Shown here: positions 12,711 through 23,629 of the stretch, in pieces
Layout of the letters: every line of letters begins with the position of its first letter
Numbering within the stretch: position 1 is the stretch's first letter
NCBI GenBank assembly: GCA_020809705.1
Contig: CP085825.1
Coordinates: 6,076,001 to 6,140,000 of the forward strand
Direction: 5' to 3'
DNA from: Calonectria ilicicola
Taxonomy: Eukaryota > Ascomycota > Sordariomycetes > Hypocreales > Nectriaceae
Length of the DNA stretch: 64,000 bases
Program-made: the position numbers and the translations under genes
The notes under the pieces: model-generated
Seen by the model: the letters and a program-made list of their open reading frames with translations, nothing else
Database searches by the model: none
What the model was told of the DNA's origin: nothing

Positions 12711-14398
12711 ATGTCCTACAGATCAGGATCCAACTCGCATCGCCGCCAGTCGCGAGACGTCGATGACTTCCCGTCTCTCCCCAGACTCCCCTCGCTCCGA
12801 TCCCTTGGAGTACAGCGTGACCGAGACAACTCTTCGCCGACTTCGTCCACTCGCCCCCAATCCCGGTATTTTTCTGCTGCCTCTCGCCGCGCTGAGCGCA
12901 TTCGCAACCTCGAGAATAGAGACCCCGGCTTGGACGACTTCTTCCGTCCCTCTGATGAGGGGTGGCCCACGGCCTCCCGCCGCGCCGACCGCATGCGGAG
13001 CCTGGGCGAAGCCCCTCGACCCACCGATTTTGGCGACTTAGATAGGTCTCTCGAAGAGGCAAACTCTCATATCCGGCTTCTTGTCGATCTACAAAACCAA
13101 ATGACTCCCGACTACGAACTTCGTATGCCTAATTTCTCTCCACCTCTGCGACCCCAAGATCTCCCCGACTCAAGTCGACGACATAAACGCCGGAAGCTGG
13201 ATTCGGATCGACTGGTGCCCAGCTTCAAGGGCTTCCGTTATGGAAAGTACGGCCAGGTCGAGCCTGGTCAGCTCCAGATGGAGATCGTTAGTTGCGACGG
13301 CGGCATGTTTTCTAATGAGTCCTCGTACGCCGCCGAGAATATCCTCAAGGACGACACTTCAGTTTACTGCACAAAAGGTAACCGATGCAACATAGTACTG
13401 CGACACCAGGGAGCCACTGTATTTACACTACAAGAGCTGGTTATTAAGGCGCCGGCGTCCGTGAATTATTCTCATCCGTATGTGCTTTGGCCCCTCCTCG
13501 TGCCTCCTGCCTGGCGCTTTTACGTAGGACATGTGCTAACATGCCTGAAACTAGGGTCCGGGAAGGGATGGTTTTTATCGCCATGAACCAGGACGATATT
13601 CTGGACCGTACAGCGAGGTATCAGATACAGTACGCCCCAAGGTCCAATGAAGAATCTGGCGCTGGACATGACCCGACTCTCTTAACCCTGCATTCGTACG
13701 ATGAAGACGACCCGCTGGCGATGCGCCCTCGCAACACATTCCGTCCCGCCTTCCACCGCAATAGGGACGATGAAGAACCTCGGAAGCCTCAGATGCCACC
13801 TGAGTTTGCCAGTGACCTGCCCGACTTCCGGGTTACTATCGAGTGTAGTGAAGAGGAGGAAGATGACGACTCTGGCCCAAGATATCCTCGCCGTGCTCCA
13901 AACCACATCGGTTCGCTGCCGTTTGAAACACAGGACTCAGCCGATGAGGATGACGAGAGCGTCATTCCATCGTTTGCCCCTGCTGATTATCACCACAATG
14001 CCCGACATTCACCGCACTGGCGCCTCTATGGTAGCAATACGCCTACCTCCGGGATGGCTGAAAGGATGAGCAATACACGCTACGCCACACGTGAATGGCA
14101 AAGGGATCGCGATCGAGAGCGCTCCCTTAACGAGGCTCGAGAAGCTTACGATTCGGCTCACCAGGACGCAATCCGGGCGGTTGGCGGCGGGGAACTGCTA
14201 ACCCCACATGCTCGATTCTTCATTGAGAAGAAGAAGAGCAAATGCACTATTCGCTTCGATCCTCCTGTATCCGGTCGTTTTATCCTCCTCAAGATGTGGA
14301 GTTCTCATCATGATCTTGCGAGCAATATTGATATACAGTCAATTATAGCTCGTGGTTTTGCGGGGCCCAGATACTTTCCTTCGGTTGATCTGCGATGA
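12711..14398 (+). CDS. Conserved hypothetical protein, possible galactose-binding-like fold
   Basis: Exons 12711-13477 and 13555-14398 give 536 residues; the 77-nt intron is GTATGT, CTAAC branch, CTAG. The ATG lies in GCCGCCATG. Residues 1-150 are disordered, arginine/serine-rich, with a repeated SRRA(E/D)R(I/M)R(N/S)L motif seen twice (~63-73 and ~87-97). A basic patch (RRHKRRKLDSDR) precedes a folded block beginning SFKGFRYGKYGQVEPGQ (~170-290) that continues after the intron (REGMVFIAMNQDDIL). The middle is acidic and low complexity. The C-terminus returns to folded sequence (CTIRFDPPVSGRFILLKMW...). The pattern of a beta-rich block whose last strands read like RFILLKMW resembles discoidin/DOC-type domains interrupted by an insertion, but this is a weak structural guess. 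No catalytic motif, signal peptide or membrane span is seen. Confidence 0.8.
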
Positions 14399-17300
14399 GA
14401 AAAGTGGTGAGGCTGGTGGAACCGATAGTGCGCATCGAGGCCCGGTTACGGATAAAGAAGAAGGGGTGCACGAATTTCGTAGTTTTTGCATTTGCAGTGT
14501 GTTTGAAAAGGAATGGGAAAGCGAGTTTTATTTTTAGCAGACGTCCTCTGATTTCGACTCTTGTCAGAAGGAGCATGTCTTAAAATTGATGGCATTCCAA
14601 GCTATCGTATGGCCGCATATAGAGGAGTTAGGGAGATGGATACGCATTCGGAATCAGCATTGGAATTTGGCTGTTAGTTTAATGAGACAGTGCAACAATG
14701 TATTATGAAATGGATTTGATTGACAATTATCACTGAATAGAGTGGGCTAATAATACCACATAATCTATGTGGGACCGATTGTTGAAGCAGAATAATGGGT
14801 TGAGGTAATGTATTTGAAGGAAGAACATGCGTATGAGCCTCAGTGGGCACAGGCGATGACGAAATCGTGGCAAATAGGCTCTGGTGGATATGTTGTCTAC
14901 GATAGTGAGATATTGTGAAGGCCATGAAAGTGATTAAGCAAAAGTGACTGTGATATGTGACCGTGACAGAGGATCCATATTGAGAAGAGCTGAGGAAGAT
15001 GGTCCTTTTGTGTAGATCTGAGATGTGGAGAAGGGGAGGCATCACCACAAGTGCAAGATTGGGAAGGGAGGTCTAACCCCGGTAAACGATCTGATTTGGG
15101 TTGGAGGGCCTCTTCACTCCCTCCAGCGATTTACTTTGGGCTCCGATAAACAACTAGAAGCCAGGATATTGCAGAATTGGGAAGGTGACGCCAAGACGGA
15201 AAAGTGTCTCACTTTCTTACATCACTTACACGGCGTTTCCTGGTAAGAAGACATTTAGATGGGGGTTGTGTTCCTTGCCTGCACGAGCAACTTGGACAGA
15301 GAGGGAGGAGAAACGTTGATACGTGTATGACGTACTCAGCGTGTGCACTGCAATCCAACGAAGTAATGTGTCAGGGCAAAGTAATGATGTAAAATTTCCC
15401 TTGCGGATTGGTTCGGTATTTGACGTAGAGATCGTCGTGTTGAAGCCTCAATGGACTAGGGTTTCGGGGCACGAGAGAAAAAAAAAGACTCTTGTTTCAA
15501 GTGAAGAATCAAACTCGCATGTTTAGACTCAGACTTTTAGCTATAGCTCGCCATGATAAGGGAATTGACCTTCGGGAGTGGTACTGGAAATTTACTCTGT
15601 TGCTTCTGATGTCGGGAAGCTCTCGTGGTAGGGAGCCTCCTTGGGGTGTGATTGGTGGAGAGGGAAAATGTGGCTCATGATGGACGTGACGAAGAACCCA
15701 AGGAAGAAAAGAAGAAAGGCTAAGACGAGACGAATGACACATGAGATCTATGCGTATGATGGCAGCTAATCAATCATGGCATTATTGCGACTGTGTAGGT
15801 TTGTCGGAGTTTAATGCCAAGGGTCGGCGATGCAATGCTGTGCCCTCTGCCGCGTTTTATGTGCCTGGCTATGCCTCGCCGTCAATGGCGACGCAAGAGC
15901 ACAGAAACACATCCCATGGACCCTTGCCGGCACCAGGGCCTCGCTGCGACCCCTACACGCCGCCACTAGATCCACTAAGTAGCCGCTGGCGTCCACTCGC
16001 TGTAAGTGTGGCCTCAGGAACCCCTACGGCGGAGAGCTCGCTGGTTTTATGTTGCGAGTCTAATTGCGCGGACCCGTGGGACTTTAACCCATTGAAGGAA
16101 GCGCGCAGGCCAACAAACACCTCGGCCCAGAAGGGGTCCCCCCTCAAGGTTTATGCTGCAGAAGTGAAGCCCTGTAATTCACGGGCCGCTGCAGTGTCTT
16201 CCCTGCATTATCCTTGCATGACTTGGTGCCTTTCTCTGGCAATGTCCACGAGTCTAATGAAATGAGTGGGAGGATGGTGACGATGAGACATTGGAACTCT
16301 AACAGAGCCGATCACATTCCACGCGGGAGCTCGATTCGAAGGCGCTTGAATCCATTGTGCTGCTGGGATTCGATACCGGCAACGGGGGCGAGGCGAGACA
16401 CGCTCAATGCTCCGAGTGCGGGCCGTGATGGTGCGTGGAGAATGCATTCCTGGAGCTGTGCAGCATGACATAACGAGTGAGGCATATGGATATGCTTTTG
16501 CGTGCCAAAGGCCGGCGCAGTCTCTAATGCCCATGGCCGACACTACGCAAGCCGGTGCGCGTGGTCAACTGAAACCAAGTGCGGTAGAAACAAACATCGG
16601 GTTGTGGTGAATCGAAACAAGTGCCCAACTACAACCCAGGCCAGTCGAGATCTTGTGGCTTTTAGCTTCGGGCACAAGTAGTTTGATCTATTGTTGGGTA
16701 GTGGGCATCCGCATAGCCTGTGGATGTCACGGAGTGGCAGAAGTGGCAGAAGTGGCAGAGCATGGCATTGCATGGCATCGCAGGTGCATGGCATCGCTTC
16801 GGTATGGCGCGCTACTGTTGTTCTTGGCTCGCCATCTTCACCACTCGACGCCGCCGCGCATGGGCACCCTGTCGCCACCACAAAGGCCGCCCGTTTAGCT
16901 GAATTCAGAACCACCCACTCGCCCCCTCACGCCTTGCGAGACATGGGCCACGGCCAAACCAAAACACCTCTTCCACAAGTCCCCGCCCAACCGCACTCGG
17001 CCACGCCTGGAGTGTCCCGTACATACGGCCGACCTGTCTGTTTGGTGCGGCGTGGTGCCTCTCCAGCGCACGTAGAAGCACCAATAGCCACATCCGCCGC
17101 CTCGAGGTGCGCTGGATCTAGGATCTGCACGCAGCCTGTTGCAAGCGAGCTGTGAGGAGGCTGCGTTTCGCCCTGCCAGCCCCCGTCCTATCTGTACTGC
17201 AACATCGCCTGTTGCTCATATTTCCTCGTGACGCTGGTGCCGGCCCTCCTCAACAGATCCTTTTTCTTCCTGCATCCCCTCCCTCTTCTGTGTTCCTCTT

Positions 17301-17504
17301 ATTTTTCATTTTGAACACTTCTCGACGCCGTGTCTCCCGCGTTCCCCCTCTCTTCTTCCCATCGCGGGGTGTATCACAGCGTGCCTGATCCCCAAGCTTC
17401 CTCCGCGCACGCCCCCCCTTGCGACTGTCATCTCCGCGATCCTGGACAACCCAGAATCGTCATCCCTAAACGGTATCCACTCTGTCCAAAAACATTAGTT
17501 CATC
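14399..17504. other. Intergenic region without recognised gene
   Basis: This 3.1 kb lies between two plus-strand genes. It should hold the 3' UTR of the upstream gene and the promoter and leader of the gene at 17505; the last ~350 bases are strongly pyrimidine-rich. The frame 15741-16265 is open but its translation is not protein-like and it has no splice support. A 9-bp tandem repeat sits at 16733-16759. Confidence 0.55.
16733..16759. repeat. 9-bp tandem repeat, AGTGGCAGA x3
   Basis: Three perfect copies of AGTGGCAGA are followed at once by several GCATGGCAT-like copies up to about 16797, giving a ~65 bp simple-sequence patch about 750 bp upstream of the next start codon. Confidence 0.85.
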
Positions 17505-19124
17505 ATGCTAGACTCCCATCACTCCCCCGGCCAGGGGCTCAATGAACTCCATTTACGTTTCGACTGTCACTCTCGCCCGGTTGCCGTCTCTCAATCTGTG
17601 ACGGATCCCGCTGCCCCCGGACGCGTTGGCCCTGCCTCACCTGCTCTTAGCCAGGGCGAAGCAGAAACAACTCTTTCCTCCTCGAGTTCATATTCTAACC
17701 TCTACACACTGAGCCCCACACTCAACTCTGACCCGGGCTCTGTGCTACCTGTGTCTACGACTCCCCCAAACGCCCAATCGCCCTCCTCGCCTCGACCACA
17801 GAGTTTCCATGCCGAGGCCGGCTCGCCAAAGATTCGATCCCCATTGCGCAACTCCATCTCTTTGTCCGACGGCCCCGAAGGCCTCCAAATCCCCTCGACA
17901 GCACTGGTTTCAACCCCTCGTCCCCGGGTCGGCCACACTCGATTTCGGTCTGTGGATATGGCTCTAACTGGCGACAAGAGGACGCGCGGCTTCAGAGTCT
18001 CGGAGCCAGCCTTCACTCCTTCACCTGCAGCGGCAGCTCCTCCAGGTGCAGATAATGGCCCTCTTACTCGATGGTTCTCAAGATCAAACACGGGATCAGA
18101 GTCGTCAATGACAAGCAGTAACACATGGACTCCCCCAAACAGGGCGCGCAGCGCATCCACGACACCCAAAATGGGATCACTGACAGGGAGCTCGCGCTTT
18201 ACCTTTTTCACCTCGTCGATGCCTTCCAAGGACGCGCTCAGTTGTCCGGTTCCTCTGCCTGAAGATGATGAGCTTGCCAACTTGGATATTGAGGCAACTC
18301 TCTTCCCCAACGGACCACCAGAAGGAACCGCTTTCTCACCAGCCGCCTTTAAGAACCTTCAGATGAACGCCACTGGCCTTATCAATAAACTCCAAACCGC
18401 CTATCAGCAACGAACAGTTCAATGCCGCGAGCTCCAAGCCGAGCGTGAAGCGCAGGATGAAGAAAAGGATGAGATGGACATTCGCGTTCAGCACCTGAAG
18501 ATGCAGCTGGAAGATATGGCTCGCAAGGCCTCGGAGCGGGAGGAAGTCATGGCCTCACTACTCCAAGAGCTGGCTCTGGAAAAGAGATCACGGGCGGAGG
18601 AGCAGGCTGCGCGACAAAAGAGTCTTACTCCTTCTGGAGCATCGATGCTCTCGGAGGACTTGGGCATTGATGAAGACCGCCAGAAACGAAGCTGGCGCAA
18701 GAGCAATGCGACATCAAAATCCGACCTGAGCTTGGATACCGACGAGGAGAGCACAGATGAGGCGAGCATCTTTTCCAGGTCTCGAAGTCCTACCATCAAC
18801 ACAAGCATATCCGAGATTAGCCCCATCTCTACTCCTACTCCCCAGCAGAAACCAATTATCTCGGAACCACCACGAGCTAGCAGGACCAACAACTCTCAAA
18901 TATCGACTTTACAAAAATTATGGAAAGGATACACTGAGCCAAAGGACGATGACTCCTCTACCGGGACCAGCATGTGTCGCAATTGTCAAGGGCAGAATGC
19001 TAGCGTGGCTTGGGATACCGTCTCACTTCTAAAAGATGAAAACAAGGGACTAAAAACCAGGGTAGAAGAGTTGGAATCCGCCGTGGAAAGCGCTTTAGAT
19101 GCCGTGAACGGCTTGGCCTTATGA
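17505..19124 (+). CDS. Coiled-coil protein with disordered serine/proline-rich N-terminus
   Basis: A single exon encodes 539 residues. Residues 1-260 are rich in S, T and P with many SP/TP sites (possible phosphorylation targets) and motifs such as TRFRSVDMALTG. A conserved-looking segment near 260-300 (LANLDIEATLFPNG, FSPAAFKNLQMNATGL) leads into a long charged coiled coil (~300-375, with ELQAEREAQDEEKDE). Another low-complexity acidic/serine stretch follows, then a Cys pair (MCRNCQGQ, near 492) and a short C-terminal coiled coil (LLKDENKGLKTRVEELE). No enzyme domain, signal peptide or membrane span is seen. I do not recognise the family; a scaffold role is only an inference from the coiled coils. 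The gene is convergent with the complex I gene at 19780. Confidence 0.85.
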   Translation: MLDSHHSPGQGLNELHLRFDCHSRPVAVSQSVTDPAAPGRVGPASPALSQGEAETTLSSSSSYSNLYTLSPTLNSDPGSVLPVSTTPPNAQSPSSPRPQSFHAEAGSPKIRSPLRNSISLSDGPEGLQIPSTALVSTPRPRVGHTRFRSVDMALTGDKRTRGFRVSEPAFTPSPAAAAPPGADNGPLTRWFSRSNTGSESSMTSSNTWTPPNRARSASTTPKMGSLTGSSRFTFFTSSMPSKDALSCPVPLPEDDELANLDIEATLFPNGPPEGTAFSPAAFKNLQMNATGLINKLQTAYQQRTVQCRELQAEREAQDEEKDEMDIRVQHLKMQLEDMARKASEREEVMASLLQELALEKRSRAEEQAARQKSLTPSGASMLSEDLGIDEDRQKRSWRKSNATSKSDLSLDTDEESTDEASIFSRSRSPTINTSISEISPISTPTPQQKPIISEPPRASRTNNSQISTLQKLWKGYTEPKDDDSSTGTSMCRNCQGQNASVAWDTVSLLKDENKGLKTRVEELESAVESALDAVNGLAL

Positions 19125-19779
19125 GGCGTTTATATATGACAATTGTTTCAATGGGTGGGCTGTTTCATTTGTTTTATTTGGTGTTCATGGAAAGGAAAGC
19201 ATTTTATAAATTGGCGCTTTGGACATTTTGATACCATTCTCTTCAAGGGGCCCAGGTTGTATGTTTCTTATCAGCAAAGAAGCAAAAGCTCTCAAATTAG
19301 CAAGCCAGACTCGCACTGGATGTAAAGCAAAAAAAGTTATTTCAATTCCCTAACTTTCCTCTATTTGGTGAGGGTTGATGTGATGACGTCTGTACAACAA
19401 TTACGCATGGGAAGCCAACCTCAGTGAAACATATTGAATGCCGACTGCAGAGCACACAAACCAATGTAGCGTGATTTGGCGGTGTCCTTGAATCTTCTGT
19501 CCAACTCAAAAATGCGATCCTGCTGACTGAGGAATGCCAAACTCCAATTGACTGTCGTTCCACCCACTCCGGCCCTGTCTTTTCGCTCCCACTCATGATG
19601 CTTGGTTTGGTTAAACGTCCTTGATTGATTCCGTAGCCTAAGATAAAAAATTGACCCTGTTGTCGGGCAAGTTATATGTACACACTGCACACGCTTTATT
19701 CCATCGCACCATCTTTTCCCTTGCCCTGAAGATGTCGTCTCATCCACATCGCACATGCAATAATCGATTGGCTCGGCTC
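19125..19779. other. Convergent 3' intergenic region
   Basis: These 655 bp lie between the stop codons of two convergent genes and should hold both 3' UTRs. No additional coding frame or repeat was recognised. Confidence 0.6.
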
Positions 19780-20216
19780 TTAGTGGTGAGCCTCGCCGTG
19801 GTGGGCATCTCCGTGGTGGTGCTCGTCCTCGATAAAGAAGTGCTCGTACAGGCAGTAGCCGGCAAAGGCGACGGAGGCAATGCCCAGGCCGGGGAAGGAG
19901 TTCTTGAAGCGGTTCCATCGGGAGAAGGTGCCGGTGTATCGCCAGGCCTCACTGCGAATGCAAGGGTCAGCATATTAATATGTTAGTATGGTGAGAGGGG
20001 AGGACGGACGCTCTCTCCCAGGGGTCGTATCGGGGCGTGCCGGTGGCTTCCTGGAAGGCCCGCATGTTGAAGCCGGTGATGTTGGGCTTTGGCCCGCGGG
20101 CGGCGGCTCGCACTCTGTTGGCGTGGTGGTTAGCGACAAGAGACCAATTGGGACATATTGAGCCCTCCAAGTGAGCAGAAGGAACCGGCAGGGCGAACGC
20201 ACAGGGTGGGAAGCAT
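19780..20216 (-). CDS. NADH:ubiquinone oxidoreductase (complex I) subunit, NDUFB3/B12 type
   Basis: Three exons, 20216-20203 (14 nt), 20114-20010 and 19951-19780 (minus), give 96 residues. The junctions restore frame exactly: MLPT-L-VRAARGPKP across intron 1 and DPWERAEAWRYTG across intron 2. Intron 1 has a CTAAC branch and ends CAACAG; intron 2 ends TTCGCAG. The hallmark is DPWxRxEAWRYxGxF, shared with animal NDUFB3. It is followed by one hydrophobic segment (LGIASVAFAGYCLYEHFF), the expected single membrane helix of this membrane-arm subunit, and a histidine-rich C-terminus (HHHGDAHHGEAHH). The product should sit in the mitochondrial inner membrane. The gene is short and split, so simple ORF searches miss it. 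It is divergent from pop2. Confidence 0.9.
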
Positions 20217-21266
20217 CGTGAGGAGAGTCGCGGGCTGGTGGTTGAAGGTGACGGGCAGCAGACGGATCGATCAGAGAATGGGCGAATGGAGAGCGAGGCA
20301 ATTGAATCGATCCCGTTCTGAGATTGGCCCTGCGGTACGTACCCTCACTTGACCTCTGGCCAGACCAGAGCTACAGTCAAGCTGGAGCGGAAGAAGGGTA
20401 TTGCCGATTCTCCGGACTAACAAGCAACCCTCTCCCTCAAAGTCGACGACAACATTAAGCAAGGAAAAAAAAAGGGGAATGAAAGAGAGGTACGGAGAAG
20501 GGAATCAAGAGATTTTAATAATAAAATCGAATGAAAAAACCACATTTCCCCTTATTTAGTATCCTTTATGCTCTTGGATATGCTTATAAGTTGTATCTTA
20601 CAGACCAAAACTCATGCCCTGTGCATTTCCTCCCAAAACCCCATGGCTGGTGCACGGACCACTCCACTGCACACTGCGTCTATCCCAAGAGGGTCAGTCA
20701 CTTGGACTCCTCTCTGGCAGAAAGCATACGGTATCAATCCACTTCGCCTTCTGCATCCTGCATCCACATCGCCCCAAGCCTCTCTCCACAAGTGTATTTC
20801 TAGCCACGACAACCGCATCTCGTCTCTGGCCTCACGATCCTGCCTGGTTCTGCCGCCCAACCCCCCGGTTCCCCCCGCTCCCCGCGTGTATTTCTACCTT
20901 GCCGTCCCTGCATCTGATCTACCCGCCCTTCGACTGGAATCCTAGCCACGCCGACACCGCAGCCGCATCGCACGGCACTGCAACCGCCCTGCTGGCCTGC
21001 GCTCAGCAATCTCGTGGAACAACCTGCCTGCCCGCCCTCCCACCTCAATGGGCAGCCGTCGCGGTCGTCGACACAGCAAACGCACCTCTCGTCCCTCCCG
21101 ATCATCGCGTTAGGTACCAGGTACTAGACTGCTTGCTCCTGATCACCCAGATCCCCGCGTTACTCCTGCCCCGACCAGAACTTGGGATCGAGTGTTGAGT
21201 CCCTTGCTCGAATCTGAACCCGAGCCGCCTCCCGAATCTCTCGAATCCTACCCCGAAAAATCTCCT
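20217..21266. other. Divergent promoter between the complex I subunit gene and pop2
   Basis: About 1.05 kb separates the two divergent start codons. GTAC-containing motifs recur (GGTACGTACC near 20334, GGTACCAGGTAC near 21114). The pop2-proximal part (20860-21260) is C-rich and is probably its 5' leader. A frame open from 21192 begins with GTG and is not considered coding before the ATG at 21267. Confidence 0.55.
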
Positions 21267-22782
21267 ATGCCACCACAACTCCGCGCCTTCGGCGGGGGGC
21301 CTGTCGCCGCCGCACCCTACCACCAGCCTGGCGGCTTCCCCTCCCACGGACAGCCTCAGGGCGGCCACCTGGGCGCTAATCAGTACCTCAATGCGAATGC
21401 GCAAATCAGCCCTTTCTCTGCTGCCAACGGCAATGCCTTTAGCGCCGCTGGCCTCAATGGCGGCGCAGGAGGTTTCGCCGACACTGGCTTCGGCAGTCAA
21501 AGCGCCCGGATGGGTTTTGCGCATGGCCCTGGTGCCGGCCTACAACAGCCTCAGCATGGCGGCCAGGTCCAGCATAACGTGTTAATGGAACACCCTACGA
21601 TGAGGCCGCATCCTAACAAGGGAAGAATACGAGAGGTCTGGAAACATAATCTGCACGAGGAAATGGCCGTGCTGCGAGACCTGGTGGACAAGTACCCGTA
21701 TATTGCCATGGTAAGGGAGACACGGGCATCGCATTCCCAGACAGCATTTTGCTAATAAGAGTCGCAAAAAGGATACTGAATTTCCTGGCGTGGTCTCTAG
21801 ACCAATGGGCGGCTTTCGAGGAAAGAGCGACTATCACTACCAATGCCTACGAACAAATGTCGACATGCTCAAGGTGATTCAAATAGGTCTTACACTCTTC
21901 AATGAAGATGGCGAGACGCCTCCTCCACGACCGGCTGCGAACGACCCCGATCTCGGCATGGCTGCTCGGAGAACAGCCAACCAGGGCCCCTTCCCCTGTT
22001 CCTGGCAGTTCAACTTCAAATTTGCTCTCAAGGACGACATGTACAGCGAAAAGTCAATCGAGTCCCTCCAACAGGCAGGGATCGACTTTAACCTACTCGA
22101 GCGTGACGGCATCGACCCTCACGAATTCGCCTCTCTCCTCATCCCCTCCGGCCTCGTGTGTTTTGACAATGTACGGTGGATTTCGTTCCACGGTGGTTAC
22201 GACTTTGGCTACTTAACCAAGCTTCTCATCTGCATGCCTCTGCCCAACGATGAGGTCGACTTTGACCACAAGATGAAACTCTACTTCCCTACCACCTACG
22301 ACGTCAAGCACTTGATGAAGTTTGCGATCAAGCTCCACAACTCTGGCCTCTTGACACCAAGCGATCCCAGTAGCGCTGAAATTCTACAAAAGTTTGAGCA
22401 CAAGTCAGGACTCGAGAATATCGCCGAGACGCTCAAGATTAAGCGAGTCGGCTCTGCCCACCAGGCTGGCTCCGATTCCCTCCTCACCGGCAAGGTATTC
22501 TTCCAAATGCGGGATAAGATCTTTAACGGTGATATTCCTGATGAGCATGTGGGCAAAGTGTGGGGCTTGGGTATTCCTGACGTCAATGTCATGTCGATGA
22601 ACCAAGGCGATGGCCCCAACGGCCAGAACGGCACTCCAAGCACTCCCAATACCACCAACGCTGGTCTCGCTACGACCCCTGCCCAGACACAAGGCAGTAA
22701 CGGCCTCTCCAACACAGGACCTATGACTCCTGGAGGTGGCGGTGGTGTGTTTGGCAGCTTTGCATTTGGCGGAAATCGGTAA
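21267..22782 (+). CDS. pop2: CCR4-NOT deadenylase subunit Pop2/Caf1
   Basis: Exons 21267-21710 and 21772-22782 give 484 residues; the 61-nt intron (GTAAGG, GCTAATA branch, AAAAAG) falls right before the first catalytic motif. Caf1 shortens mRNA poly(A) tails as part of the cytoplasmic CCR4-NOT complex. The DEDD nuclease residues appear intact: DTEFPG (first Asp and Glu, residue ~149), FHGGYDFGYL (second Asp) and AHQAGSDSLLT (His and last Asp). WKHNLHEEMAVLRDLVDKYP just upstream is the usual start of the fold. The first ~125 residues are a Q/G/A/N-rich disordered extension, and the last ~60 residues are Asn/Gly/Thr-rich. Unlike budding-yeast Pop2, which has altered active-site residues, this copy looks catalytically competent. 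The start is the first ATG of the frame. Confidence 0.96.
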
Positions 22783-23629
22783 TGGTGGGATTGAATCACG
22801 CCGTGGATGCTAGCCGCCCTCCCCTAATCATTCAGATACGAAACTGAGGTTTCAAGCGAATGCTCCGGATTCTTCCAATTTATCTGGTCCGCTCTATCAT
22901 CACCTCGCTCGCACATTGCAAAGACACTTTTCTCCCTCAACGATCCGAAATAACAACACTAAAATAGGACCTACATAAATGGAGGATCGAGCATTCGGTC
23001 CCAATGGCTTTCTCGTCTCTTGCCATTTAACGGAAACGAAAAGCCATAGTTGTGAAATTCAAGAGAGGCAGGCTTTTCAGCCCCGGGAATAAAGCTATCG
23101 CGTATCCACTTGCTCCTTTTTTCTCTGTGCGATTCTTGTTGCTTCATCATAGTACTTTTTGTCATTTGTTTCACGCATTGGGACGGAAAGGCACGGTCAA
23201 TTCAAAGGGCTGGAGAAGGAAACCAATGGGGTGGTGTTGGTGCCACTGTGTATTGTATCGTTTATAGCACATTGGGACTTTTGCAAGGTCAATTTCTTGC
23301 GCAGCGTGTAGAAACAGTTCTCGATACTGTATCATGTGACTGTTGACTGACATCGACAACTATGGTTAATAATCTCACTTGTAGATATATTAAGCCGAAC
23401 TATAAACTAGATTCTTGGTCCTGCTGCATGACATAAATATGTTCTAATGTGTTGTTCCTTGCCCGCCATAAATCATATACATCAAACGCCTGCTCCCAAA
23501 ATGATGAGAGGGATGTAGGAGGTCAGGCTTGGGCTATACAATTCAAGTATAACCATCAACTATCCCGTCTCCACAAAAATGCCTCCTCGCCTGCCATGCA
23601 ACACAAAATTGTAAATTAACATCCTCAAT
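22783..23629. other. Convergent 3' intergenic region between pop2 and gid9
   Basis: About 850 bp contain the presumed 3' UTRs of two convergent genes. The sequence turns AT-rich from ~22950 onward. No further gene, RNA or repeat was recognised. Confidence 0.6.

Noticed and set aside
15741..16265. 174-codon plus-strand open frame
   Set aside because: Not protein-like and isolated in an intergenic region.
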